From positions 161,493-225,492 of the forward strand of contig CAZTMT010000004.1 in NCBI GenBank assembly GCA_964615335.1: DNA of 64,000 bases. Reading direction: 5' to 3'. The translations under genes were made by a program, and so were the position numbers. Under the pieces are notes generated by a model that saw only the letters and a list, made by a program, of their open reading frames with translations, did not search any database and had not been told where the DNA came from. Shown one piece after another: positions 16,222 through 24,374 of this stretch; the first letter of the stretch is position 1; every line of letters starts with the position of its first letter. Source of the stretch: HR10 sp964615335. GTDB lineage: Bacteria; Acidobacteriota; Blastocatellia; HR10.

Positions 16222-18549
16222 ATGGGGAAACTGAGAAGCGCGTGGAAGATCGGCGCGACGATGTTTTTTCTCGTCGCGAGCCTCGGGATGCCTTCGCTCT
16301 CTCGGGGAGGACATGGGGAGGAATCGGGGCTTGAGTCCGTCCGAATCGGGGAGACATGCGTGAGCCCGCGCGGGCTCCTGGCGAGCCGCGATTCCGAAGC
16401 GCGTGAGCAGCGCGCAGCGCGCGGCCTGGATCCGGAAGCGATCCCTCTGATCCTGTGCGCGGCGCCCAGCGATCCGCAGCGGCTGTATCTGGGAACGCTC
16501 CGACATGGCGTCTATCGAAGCGATGATGGGGGCGAGCGTTGGCGATCGGTCTCTCGCGGATTGCCCGAGGGCAGGGCGTCAGTGGCCCGCCTCCTCGTGC
16601 ATCCCGAAGATGCGGACATCGTCTACGCGGCGACAGATCTGTATGGCCTCTACCGGACGCGCGATGGGGGAGAAACATGGGAGCCCATCAATCGGGGCTT
16701 GCCCGTGCCCTTCGCCTATCGAACGTTCACCCCGCTGCTCGCCGTGAATCCCGAGAATCCATCGCTTCTCTATGTTCTGCTCGGGGCTCCCGTTCACTCT
16801 CATCGCGTGGATCATGCGCTCTACAGAAGCTCCGACGAAGGCGAAACATGGGAGAAGATCGCTGACCTGCCCGATGATGTGCATTTCCAGGGGCTGCGCG
16901 TCTCTCCGTGGAATCCCCGGGAGCTGGAGATCCTGCTGGAGGGAAAGATCGTGCGCATTCTGGAGAGCGAATTCGACGAGGGGGAGATGACCGAGGCCGT
17001 CGAAGAGGAGGGGGAGAATATTCGGGTTTCTTCCACTCTGGATTTCGATGCCGGAGACATCGCCGTCCTTCACGATGACGGAACGCTCATGCACGTGTTC
17101 GACCTCAACGGGCGGACGCTTCACTTCGCGCCCGTGGGGACGGGGGGATTTTCTCTGGAGGCTTCCGATCTCCTCTTCGAGGAAGAGTGGGGGCAGAAGG
17201 TGAATCTGCAGAACGATAGCTCCCTTGAGATCGCCCTTCCGTTCGCTTTCCCGTTTTACGGAAGGAGCTGGAATCGGCTCTTTGTGAACTCCAACGGAAA
17301 CATCTCGTTCGGCCAGCCCCGTCGCGCTCCGAACCCTTCGACTTTGAGCGACGTACCCATGATCGCCCCGCTCTGGACAGACCTGGATCCGGGCGCGCGG
17401 GGAGGGGTCTTCTTCCGCGCAACCTCCGAACGCGTCGTCATCACCTGGAGCGATGTGCCGGAAAGGAGTCGGATGAATTCCAATACGTTCCAGATCGTTC
17501 TCGAGCGGGATGGGCGCTTCCGCATGTCCTTCCCGCGCGTGGAAGCGCGGACCGGGCTGACGGGTGTCTTCAACGGGAATGTGCTCGCGCAGGTCTTCTT
17601 CGGACGGGCGCTGAACTTCTCGGAGCGCCTCCCGCTTCGGGACTCCACTCTTCCGGCTGTCTATGAGCTTTTCGATGGAGTCTTTCAGGACGAGCAGATC
17701 GCCCGGCGGTTCTATCAGAAGCATTCGGATGATTTCGATATGCTCGTTGTCTTCGGAGCCAGCTCGATCCCCCACGCTGTGACCGATGGGTCCTTCACCT
17801 CCTACAAGCCGATCAAAAACGATGTCGGGGGGATCGGCCAGGGACAGGGGACGTTCAACGGAGGGCCTCGCGCTTTCGGGAGTCAGGGACGTCTGCAAGG
17901 CTTTCTCAATATGAATCGGATCTCGCAATATCCGGCGGATCCGGAACAGGTGTTTCATGACGGCGTGTATTCGGCGCTCACCCTCCTGGCTCGGGAGACC
18001 GGGCGACGCTGGCTCGCCTATGTGGATTTCAACGATGGAGGGAACGAAAGCAGCGCGCTGCGCAACTTCTCGTCGGGCTGGAGCTTTTTCCTGGATACGG
18101 AGGCTTCGGTCATGGGGGGGAACAACTGGGTGGACAACGGGGACGGCACCTTCGAGAGTCTGGAAGCAGCGCTCCGATACAGCGCGTTGGATCAATATCT
18201 CATGGGCGTTCGCTCTCCGCGCGATGTGCCTGATTTCTTCCTCATCATCCCGCCGAGCGATTACACGCGTCGCACGCCGAGCAGTCGGCCCGAGGTGGGA
18301 ATCATCGTCCCTGGCACAGCCAAGATGATCACACTGCGCCAGATCGCTGAAGTCGAAGGCTGGCGCACGCCGTCCTATCCGCAAGCGCCCCGTCACTTCC
18401 GTCAGGCATTCATCCTCGTCGTGCCTCAAGGGGAGACGGTCTCGGCGACCGATCTGGAGAAGCTCGACCGCCTCCGCCAGGAGTGGGAGATCTTCTTCCG
18501 CATCGCCACGGGAGGGCGCGCCCGCCTCTCCACGCGCTTGGGGCCGTGA
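16222..18549 (+). CDS. Large exported protein: BNR-type propeller repeats, nidogen-like domain, inactive metalloprotease-like C-terminus
   Basis: 775 residues with an N-terminal signal peptide. About residues 75-220 hold repeated YRSDDGGERW / YRTRDGGETW / YRSSDEGETW motifs (BNR or sortilin-like blades). About 305-440 is a beta-rich domain with PFYGRSWNRLFVNSNGNISFG, as in nidogen-like modules of bacterial surface proteins. The C-terminal 270 residues resemble exported proteins in which, as I remember them, a HELGHRW-like zinc site is followed by WSFFLDTEASVMGG and LDQYLMG. Here that position reads RETGRRW (Arg591 and Arg595), so zinc hydrolysis is unlikely. Start at 16222 follows GAGGAG; a GTG two codons earlier is possible. 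Function unknown; extracellular or outer-membrane-associated. Confidence 0.8.
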   Translation: MGKLRSAWKIGATMFFLVASLGMPSLSRGGHGEESGLESVRIGETCVSPRGLLASRDSEAREQRAARGLDPEAIPLILCAAPSDPQRLYLGTLRHGVYRSDDGGERWRSVSRGLPEGRASVARLLVHPEDADIVYAATDLYGLYRTRDGGETWEPINRGLPVPFAYRTFTPLLAVNPENPSLLYVLLGAPVHSHRVDHALYRSSDEGETWEKIADLPDDVHFQGLRVSPWNPRELEILLEGKIVRILESEFDEGEMTEAVEEEGENIRVSSTLDFDAGDIAVLHDDGTLMHVFDLNGRTLHFAPVGTGGFSLEASDLLFEEEWGQKVNLQNDSSLEIALPFAFPFYGRSWNRLFVNSNGNISFGQPRRAPNPSTLSDVPMIAPLWTDLDPGARGGVFFRATSERVVITWSDVPERSRMNSNTFQIVLERDGRFRMSFPRVEARTGLTGVFNGNVLAQVFFGRALNFSERLPLRDSTLPAVYELFDGVFQDEQIARRFYQKHSDDFDMLVVFGASSIPHAVTDGSFTSYKPIKNDVGGIGQGQGTFNGGPRAFGSQGRLQGFLNMNRISQYPADPEQVFHDGVYSALTLLARETGRRWLAYVDFNDGGNESSALRNFSSGWSFFLDTEASVMGGNNWVDNGDGTFESLEAALRYSALDQYLMGVRSPRDVPDFFLIIPPSDYTRRTPSSRPEVGIIVPGTAKMITLRQIAEVEGWRTPSYPQAPRHFRQAFILVVPQGETVSATDLEKLDRLRQEWEIFFRIATGGRARLSTRLGP

Positions 18550-18562
18550 AGTGAATCCAGGG
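18502..18562 (+). repeat. 3'-end repeat, copy 1 (functional gene end)
   Basis: The last 48 nt of the preceding gene, including its stop, plus 13 nt downstream. It matches 19581-19641 at 51 of 61 positions and all ten differences are transitions. Together the copies bracket the MNT/HEPN pair. Confidence 0.8.
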
Positions 18563-18718
18563 CGTCACGGAGACCTCGGGCGATCCCTCGATCGCATGAA
18601 GCCCTTATCGTGACAGTCTCCTTGGCCCGCCTCAGCGGCCGCGCTCCTGCCAGCAGGATTCCGCCGTGGGATTGTGAAGAGCTGCTCTCAGGAAGCTGAC
18701 AAGCGATGGCCCCTTTTC

Positions 18719-18747
18719 TTGACGTCCTCGGAGACCAGCGCTAAGCT
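18719..18747 (+). promoter_or_regulatory. Promoter of the MNT/HEPN pair
   Basis: TTGACG (18719-18724), 17-nt spacer, TAAGCT (18742-18747), only 10 nt before the ATG at 18758. No ribosome-binding site fits between, so a leaderless or near-leaderless transcript is suggested. The remaining 18563-18718 stretch shows nothing recognisable. Confidence 0.5.
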
Positions 18748-18757
18748 GACACGTGGC

Positions 18758-19150
18758 ATGAAGAGGAAGAACACCGAAAGTAAGACGTCAGCAAAGGCGA
18801 AAATTGACTGGGCGAAGCTTCGCCCGCGCGTGACGAAAAAGCTGCTCCGAAACATCACGGGGCGCATCGTGGAGGCATTTCGTCCGTACAAGGTCGTGCT
18901 CTTCGGTTCTTACGCCTATGGGAAGCCGAACGTGAACAGCGATGTGGACTTGCTGGTCATTATGGATTCGGACGAACCGATGGCGCAGCGCATCCGACGC
19001 GTCGCCGAAGTGGCGGATGTGCCGTTCCTGCCAATGGATGTACTGGTTTATACACCTGCTGAGATTGAGGGGCGTCTGAGGATAGGTGACTTCTTTATTG
19101 CTGAGATCCTGACGAAGGGCAAGGTGTTATATCAGCGTGACTCTGGTTGA
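18758..19150 (+). CDS. MNT-type minimal nucleotidyltransferase (antitoxin-like)
   Basis: 130 residues. A Lys-rich N-terminus leads into the nucleotidyltransferase core GSYAYGKPNVNSDVDLLV, with the two metal-binding aspartates in SDVDLL and a third acidic position in PMDVLVY. Small proteins of this kind pair with HEPN RNases; in the characterised MntA/HepT system the nucleotidyltransferase neutralises the toxin by AMPylation. The downstream HEPN gene overlaps its end by 14 nt. Base composition is less GC-rich than the neighbours. The pair lies between two copies of a neighbouring gene end, so acquisition by transfer is likely. Confidence 0.85.
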   Translation: MKRKNTESKTSAKAKIDWAKLRPRVTKKLLRNITGRIVEAFRPYKVVLFGSYAYGKPNVNSDVDLLVIMDSDEPMAQRIRRVAEVADVPFLPMDVLVYTPAEIEGRLRIGDFFIAEILTKGKVLYQRDSG

Positions 19151-19559
19151 CGAGTGGGTGGAGAAAGCCGAGGCGGACTATAAAGCGGCAGTCGCCCTAA
19201 GCCGTCGTCGCAAGGAGCCGCTGCCCGATGTGATTTGCTTCCACTGCCAACAATGCGTGGAGAAATACCTGAAGGCCTATCTCGTCGCACGAGGCATTGC
19301 ACCGCCGCGCACCCATAACTTGGTGTACTTGCTCACCCTGTGCGCAAGGTACGATGCGGCTCTCGATGCACAAAGGCCTTTAGTGAAAGCACTCCATGTC
19401 TATGCTGTGCGCGTCCGCTATCCCGGAATGTTTACTACCGTCGCTGAAGCGAAAGAGGCGGTGAAAGCGATGCGCCGCTTACGGACCATCTTGAGACGCA
19501 AATTGGAACTGCCGAGCGCTAAAGACGAGTCGGTCCGGCGAACCTGGACAAAGAAGTGA
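19137..19559 (+). CDS. HEPN-domain protein (toxin-like partner of the nucleotidyltransferase)
   Basis: 140 residues starting with GTG inside the end of the nucleotidyltransferase gene. The HEPN core is visible: FHCQQCVEKYLKAYLVARG followed by PRTHNLVYLL and a late YAVRVRYPG segment. HEPN proteins form helical dimers and many are RNases; those linked to MNT genes act as toxins of type VII-like systems or bind nucleotides. I cannot confirm an intact RNase motif by eye. A C-terminal basic tail ends with TWTKK. The remnant of a paralogous gene end begins 22 nt after the stop. Confidence 0.85.
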   Translation: MTLVDEWVEKAEADYKAAVALSRRRKEPLPDVICFHCQQCVEKYLKAYLVARGIAPPRTHNLVYLLTLCARYDAALDAQRPLVKALHVYAVRVRYPGMFTTVAEAKEAVKAMRRLRTILRRKLELPSAKDESVRRTWTKK

Positions 19560-19580
19560 CACTTGGCCGAAACGCATTCG

Positions 19581-19641
19581 ATCGCCACAGGAGGACGCGC
19601 CCGCCTCCCCACGCGCCTGAGACCGTGAGGCGAGCCCAGGG
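19581..19641 (+). pseudogene. Remnant of a second copy of the exported-protein gene 3' end
   Basis: This segment matches 18502-18562 at 51 of 61 positions. Read in the same frame it encodes IATGGRARLPTRLRP and a stop, against IATGGRARLSTRLGP at the end of the functional gene. It is the leftover of a tandem paralogue or a duplicated insertion site. No upstream coding part remains; the MNT/HEPN pair occupies that place. The following 170 nt to 19813 contain no recognisable gene. Confidence 0.75.
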
Positions 19642-19813
19642 CTCGCTCGGGCATCCTCCTGGGGCGAGGTCTCGCCAGAGGGCTTAACAGGCAAGCAGAC
19701 AGGTCAAATAATCCGGGCTGCCTGAAGCGAAAGCGCTCCGGGGAAGCAAGACTATGCCGATAATGGGGACGATCGTCGGTCGCTTGAGGCACAGGCTGAA
19801 GTGCATGTGAGGG

Positions 19814-20905
19814 ATGGCCGTGAGGCGCGCGGGCATCGCCATTATCGCTTTCCTTATCGCCTACGCCGCAGCGAGTCGGAAGGAATCACACCAGCCTCTT
19901 GCGGAACCGCAGCAGGAGAGCAAAAAGGCTGAGGCCTTGCTTCTTCCGCAGGAGATCGTGCGGGAGGCCGAGCGGGTCACGGATCCTTACGGGCGGCTCC
20001 GCATCCGTCTTCGCGCGGCCGATCTGCTCTGGTCTCTCGATGAGCCGGGGGCGCGGGCCCTCTTTGAGCGCGTGATGAATGAGGCCGCCACTCTCGGGCG
20101 CGTTCCAGACGCGCGCCGGGAAGAAGAAAGGCAGATGGCTGCTGAGCGGCAGCGGGCCGTCTTTCGAGAGATCTTGCGGACAGCAGCCCGGCGTGATCCG
20201 AGATGGGCCGAGCACTTGATCGCATCGCTCAAGGAGGAAGGGGATTCGAGGAAGGGGGGGATCTCCCGAGCGACGTTGTATCAAGACTTGCTCGGAACGC
20301 TCTGGGATGTGTCGGGCGATGCGGCCTTGCGCGATGCGCCTTTGCTGTTGGAGATCGCGGCTCGCGGACTCGCAGCCGGGGAACGGCTGGCGCCCTTCTG
20401 GAGTCTGATGCTCACAGCGGCTGCCGCGCATCCCGAACTCGGGGATCCGCTCTTCCGCCTGATCCTCTCTCGCCTGCCGGCGCTCGCCCCGCCCGAGGAC
20501 TTCGCGCTCGCCATCTTGGGAGCGTATCTGAATCGGCGGTTCCGCGGGGCGGATTCGCCCGAGCCCCTGGAGCGCGAACTCCGGTGGGTTCTCGATCGAA
20601 CTTTCGCACGGGCTGAGCAGCTCTGGCGGATCGCACAGGAGAGAAGAGATCCGGCCGCCGGGGAGATGTTGAAGACGCGTGAGACACGCGCTTTCATCCG
20701 CGCGTTGAGTCAGGACTACCTCCCCCTCTTTCGGAGGTTTGATGAACCCGTTCGAGCGGAAGTACTCGCCCGGTATGTGCACGCACTGGCGAGCCTGCTG
20801 CCTTCGGAGCGTCCGCCGGTTCCCGTTCGGGGAGACGAGGAGCTTTCGGAACGGATAAGGCAGATCGAGCGCGAGGCGAATCCGCGGGCGCGCGATCTCT
20901 CCTGA
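19814..20905 (+). CDS. Uncharacterised exported helical protein, N-terminal part (in-frame TGA at 20903)
   Basis: 363 residues up to a TGA. A hydrophobic start (RRAGIAIIAFLIAYAAAS) suggests a signal peptide or anchor. The rest is Ala/Arg/Leu-rich and helical, with blocks such as ERVTDPYGRLRIRLRAADLLW and RRDPRWAEHL that look like helical repeats of the TPR/HEAT kind. The same frame resumes immediately after the stop (AGG GAG TTG...) and stays open to 21568 with matching style, so this and the next entry are probably one interrupted gene of about 584 codons. No function is recognised. The start codon is uncertain: a GAGGG is too close to the ATG, and a GTG at 19820 is an alternative. Confidence 0.55.
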   Translation: MAVRRAGIAIIAFLIAYAAASRKESHQPLAEPQQESKKAEALLLPQEIVREAERVTDPYGRLRIRLRAADLLWSLDEPGARALFERVMNEAATLGRVPDARREEERQMAAERQRAVFREILRTAARRDPRWAEHLIASLKEEGDSRKGGISRATLYQDLLGTLWDVSGDAALRDAPLLLEIAARGLAAGERLAPFWSLMLTAAAAHPELGDPLFRLILSRLPALAPPEDFALAILGAYLNRRFRGADSPEPLERELRWVLDRTFARAEQLWRIAQERRDPAAGEMLKTRETRAFIRALSQDYLPLFRRFDEPVRAEVLARYVHALASLLPSERPPVPVRGDEELSERIRQIEREANPRARDLS

Positions 20906-20911
20906 AGGGAG

Positions 20912-21568
20912 TTGGCTCTCACTCTGCCGACCGATGAGGCGCACAAGGTGGCTGAGAAAATCTCCGACGCCGGGATGCGCGAGGTCACGCTGGAGGAGGT
21001 GAAACTCAAGCGCGTGCAGGAGAGGATCGCCGAGAAACGCTTCGAGGAGGCCCAGCAGGCAAGCCTCAACGATCCAGCTCTTCGATCGCGCGCTCTGATC
21101 GAGGTCGTCCGCGCGGCGCTCCGTGAAGGGCAGCGAGAATCTGTCGCGCTGTGGTTGGAGAGGGCCCGTGAAGAGGCCCGGCGGGCGAAGCCGACAGGAC
21201 GCCGAGCGGAATGTCTGTTTGAGATCGCCGGCCTCTATGCGGAATGGGATCGCCCGCGAGCCTTTTCCCTTGTGCTCGAGGCGATTCACGCCGCCCATGA
21301 AGCCAAGCCCGAAGAGGTCCCCGACGTGCGCGATCCGCGATTTGGAGGAAGAATCTATATGCCGGGGAAGCTCTCCCTCCTTTACCGCATGGACGTGGAG
21401 GAGATGGATTTCCCGGCCGATCTCCTCCTCCTTGTGCGAGAGGATCCGCAGGGAGTCCAGCTCGCGGCATCGCGCTTTCGGTCTCCGATCCTTCGCCTCC
21501 GGTTCCTCTTGCTCGTAGCTCGGGGAGTGGTGGAAGAGATTGTGGGCAGAGGAGCGTCGTCCCCGTAG
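20912..21568 (+). CDS. Uncharacterised helical protein, C-terminal part of the interrupted gene
   Basis: 218 residues if read from a TTG at 20912 that has AAGGGAG just before it; it is in the same frame as 19814-20905 and separated from it by one TGA and two codons. The sequence continues helical repeats (EKISDAGMREVTLEEV, ALREGQRESVALWLERAREEA, CLFEIAGLYAEWDRPRAFSLVLEAI), as expected for the second half of one protein. It may be reinitiated as a separate polypeptide, be made by stop readthrough, or be dead. Function unknown. Confidence 0.5.
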   Translation: MALTLPTDEAHKVAEKISDAGMREVTLEEVKLKRVQERIAEKRFEEAQQASLNDPALRSRALIEVVRAALREGQRESVALWLERAREEARRAKPTGRRAECLFEIAGLYAEWDRPRAFSLVLEAIHAAHEAKPEEVPDVRDPRFGGRIYMPGKLSLLYRMDVEEMDFPADLLLLVREDPQGVQLAASRFRSPILRLRFLLLVARGVVEEIVGRGASSP

Positions 21569-21639
21569 ACATCGGGCCTTGGGATCGGTTGGGCGGGGTT
21601 CGATCGCCCTGCTTTTTCAGCTCTGAGGTATCCCCCCTC

Positions 21640-21669
21640 TTGTTCTCGAGGCCCAGGTGTTGTTAAATT
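21640..21669 (+). promoter_or_regulatory. Promoter of the cupin gene
   Basis: TTGTTC (21640-21645), 18-nt spacer, TAAATT (21664-21669), ending 10 nt before the ATG at 21680. Another case where the -10 box nearly touches the start codon. Confidence 0.5.
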
Positions 21670-21679
21670 AGGCAGGGTC

Positions 21680-21982
21680 ATGCACATTGAGCCGGGAAAA
21701 TGGAAGGGGCGAAGTCCTCAGGAGATCGCGCGGGATTGGGCCGCGCGCGGATTCTCCTGTGACGTGTGGACGGATCCTCCGGGTCGGTGTTGGGAGGATT
21801 TCGTGCACCGCGTGGATGAGCTGGTCACGCCGCTTGATGCTCCGATCGAAGTGGAATGGGAGGGGGAAGTCGCGCAGCTTGAGCCGGGTGATGAGTGGTT
21901 CATCCCCCGGGGGACGCGCCATTCGGTTCGGAATAAGAGCGGGCGGACGGCTCGCTGGCTCTACGGCTACAGGCGCGAGTGA
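21680..21982 (+). CDS. Small cupin-domain protein
   Basis: 100 residues. The C-terminal half is a compact cupin barrel with EVEWEGEVAQLEPGDEWFIPRGTRHSVRN, in which GDEWFIPRGTRHS carries the second-motif histidine. The first cupin motif is weak and lacks the usual HxH, so metal binding is uncertain. Short single-cupin proteins of this kind bind small molecules or metal ions; the role here is unknown. It ends 70 bp before the NtrY-like kinase and may share its expression context. Confidence 0.75.
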   Translation: MHIEPGKWKGRSPQEIARDWAARGFSCDVWTDPPGRCWEDFVHRVDELVTPLDAPIEVEWEGEVAQLEPGDEWFIPRGTRHSVRNKSGRTARWLYGYRRE

Positions 21983-22052
21983 ACGGATCCCGGAAGGGCG
22001 CGTCAGGCCCTGTGGAGTCTTCCCTCCGGATTTTGATACAATCTCCTCGCTT

Positions 22053-24374
22053 ATGGCCGAATCCAAGCCGACGCCCACTCACGCGTGGGCTGTGATTTTG
22101 AGTCTGTCGGCGGCGACGCTCATCGCCTTCGTGGTCTTGTTGATCCTGGGCGTCTTGCGGATCCCTCCCACGGATGTGGTGAGCGCCGATGAGACGCTCG
22201 TCCTCTATCTGCTGACGGCTTTCAACTTCGTCGCGTTCTCGGTCTTCGCCTTCATCCTGGCGCGCAACCTGTTGCGGCTCTGGCGGGAGCGGCGCGCGCA
22301 TCGGCTCGGCTCTCGCCTGAAGGCCCGGCTCGTTCGGTATTTCATCCTCATCTCGATCCTTCCGCTCGTATTTCTGGCGATCTTCTCCTATCTGGTCATC
22401 AATCGCACGCTGGAGAAGTGGTTCGGGGAGCCGTATCGGAACATCATGTGGGCATCCGAGAGGCTGGCGCGCGCCTATGTGGAGGATGAGAGAGCCGATC
22501 TGCGCGCGCTGGTCGAGCGGCTGAGACGACAGGTTGAGGCGGGCCGCGACGATGAGGTCGAGCGAATGCTCGTTGCCGAACTCGCGCATCCGAAGGTCAG
22601 GGGGATCGCCCTTGTCGAGGAGACTCGCGTGAGGACATGGGAGAAGTCGGATTTCGCGCTTCCCTCCGAGGTACGAGAGTCCCTGGACCGCGCGGCGGAG
22701 GCTGTGCGGGCGCATCGGCCCTACGAGGCGTTCCCCATCTCCGTCGGCGATGCGCGATTCTTTGTGGTGGGGCGTCCTGTGGCCGCGCGGGGGGATGAGG
22801 AGGGGGCGTCTCGGCACGGGATCATCGTGCTGGCCGAAGTTCCCCAGCGGATCGCTCACCTGATGGCCTCCATGTCGCGACAGCAAGAGGCGTATGAGCG
22901 CCTGCACCGCCGGCAGGGGCAGACGCGCCGCGTGACTCTGCAGGTGCTCGGAGTGATCACGTTTCTGCTTCTTTTCGCCGCGACGTGGATGGGGATGTAT
23001 CTGGCCAAGGGGATCACCGAGCCGATTCAGGCTCTGGCCGAAGCGACGCAACACGTCGCGCGGGGGGACTTCTCGCGCCCTGTCGCCTGCGTGGCCGAGG
23101 ACGAGTTGGCCGTGCTCGTGGATTCGTTCAACCGAATGATCGGGGAGCTCGGTGAGAACCGCCGCCGCCTGGAAGAATCGGCGCGCGAGCTGCGCGCGAT
23201 GAATCTCGCCCTGCAGGAACGGAAGCAATACATCGAGACGGTTTTGGAGAGCTTGAGCACAGGCGTCATCTCCTTCGACGAAGAGGGGCGTCTGACGACC
23301 GTCAATCGGGCCGCGCGCGAGATCTTGCGCGTTTCCGAACCCCTTCCCGCGGAGCGGGCGCCGGATCTGCTGCGCGCTGTCTTCGGAGAGGCCACGGCCG
23401 CCCAGATCCTGGGGCTTGTCGCGCGATCCTGGAAAGCCGAAGAAGCTGTCATGGAAGTCGAATGGCCGACGTCTCTGGGGGCGCGTCATCTCGTCTTCAC
23501 GGCTTCGCCGTTGCGGGATTCGGGAGGAGAGGCGCGCGGGGCGGTTCTGATGCTCGAAGATGTCACCGAGCTGGTGCGCGCGCAGCGGCAAGCCGTGTGG
23601 AGCGAGGTCGCCCGTCGGATGGCCCATGAGATCAAGAATCCGCTGACACCCATTCGCCTTTCGGCCGAACGGATCGCCAAGCACGTGCTCGGCGATCCGG
23701 GGGCGCTCTCCGAACCGCGATATCGTCGGATCGTCGAGGAGGGGGTGGCAATCATCTACAGCGAGGTGCAGACGCTGCACCGTCTGGTGAACGAATTCGC
23801 CCATTTCGCGCGTCTGCCCGAAGCGCGGCGGGTCGAAGGGGAGATCAATCACGCGGTCCGGGCTGCGCTCCAGCTCTACGAGGAGCATCCCGAGGGAATC
23901 CGCCTGGAAGCGGACCTGGCGCCGGATCTGCCGCGGCTGCGATTCGATGCCGAGCAGATCAAGCGCGCGCTCGTCAATCTCATCGAGAATGCCATTGATG
24001 CGATGCGGGATATGCCAGGAGAACGCCGCATCCTCGTGAGCACGCGCTACGTTCCCGAACGCGAGCGCGTTCGCATCAGCGTCGCCGATACGGGGCCGGG
24101 GATCGCCCCCGAAGAGCGGGAGAAACTCTTCGCTCCCTATGTCTCCAATAAAGCGAAGGGAATGGGATTGGGGTTGGCCATCGTGCGGCAGATCGTCGCC
24201 GAGCATCGAGGATCTGTCTGGGTGGAGGACAATGAGCCGCGCGGGGCGCGATTCATCATCGAGCTGCCTGTGTGCGAAGAGCCCGCGGCTGATGCCCCGG
24301 CTCTGGCGCAGACGCAGAGAGGACGAGGGGACTCCTTCGACGATGAGGCGGAGCTATGGCCCATTCGATCTTGA
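22053..24374 (+). CDS. NtrY-like membrane sensor histidine kinase
   Basis: 773 residues. Helices near residues 10-32, 45-70 and 88-110, a periplasmic sensor region to about residue 290, another helix, a HAMP domain, a PAS domain (VLESLSTGVISFDEEGRLTTVNRAA), the phospho-acceptor histidine in RRMAHEIKNPLTPIRLSAERI and the ATP-binding N, G1 and G2 boxes (NLIENAIDAMRD, VADTGPGIA, GMGLGLAIV). The architecture is that of NtrY-type kinases. Its 3' end overlaps the regulator gene by 19 nt. TACAAT at 22037-22042 lies only 10 nt before the ATG, and there is no ribosome-binding site, so a leaderless mRNA is plausible. The signal is unknown; nitrogen or envelope redox status are common for the family. 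Confidence 0.92.
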   Translation: MAESKPTPTHAWAVILSLSAATLIAFVVLLILGVLRIPPTDVVSADETLVLYLLTAFNFVAFSVFAFILARNLLRLWRERRAHRLGSRLKARLVRYFILISILPLVFLAIFSYLVINRTLEKWFGEPYRNIMWASERLARAYVEDERADLRALVERLRRQVEAGRDDEVERMLVAELAHPKVRGIALVEETRVRTWEKSDFALPSEVRESLDRAAEAVRAHRPYEAFPISVGDARFFVVGRPVAARGDEEGASRHGIIVLAEVPQRIAHLMASMSRQQEAYERLHRRQGQTRRVTLQVLGVITFLLLFAATWMGMYLAKGITEPIQALAEATQHVARGDFSRPVACVAEDELAVLVDSFNRMIGELGENRRRLEESARELRAMNLALQERKQYIETVLESLSTGVISFDEEGRLTTVNRAAREILRVSEPLPAERAPDLLRAVFGEATAAQILGLVARSWKAEEAVMEVEWPTSLGARHLVFTASPLRDSGGEARGAVLMLEDVTELVRAQRQAVWSEVARRMAHEIKNPLTPIRLSAERIAKHVLGDPGALSEPRYRRIVEEGVAIIYSEVQTLHRLVNEFAHFARLPEARRVEGEINHAVRAALQLYEEHPEGIRLEADLAPDLPRLRFDAEQIKRALVNLIENAIDAMRDMPGERRILVSTRYVPERERVRISVADTGPGIAPEEREKLFAPYVSNKAKGMGLGLAIVRQIVAEHRGSVWVEDNEPRGARFIIELPVCEEPAADAPALAQTQRGRGDSFDDEAELWPIRS

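Noticed and set aside
18563..18757. Insertion sequence flanking the MNT/HEPN pair
   Set aside because: No transposase, terminal inverted repeats or short target duplication could be seen; only the 61-bp gene-end repeat.
19642..19813. Terminator or small gene after the paralogue remnant
   Set aside because: There is a 6-bp hairpin GGCGAG/CTCGCC at 19663-19676 but no T-run, and no frame with a ribosome-binding site.
20903..20905. Selenocysteine codon
   Set aside because: The TGA is not in a Cys- or Sec-like redox motif and no clear SECIS-type hairpin follows; a nonsense change or reinitiation is simpler.
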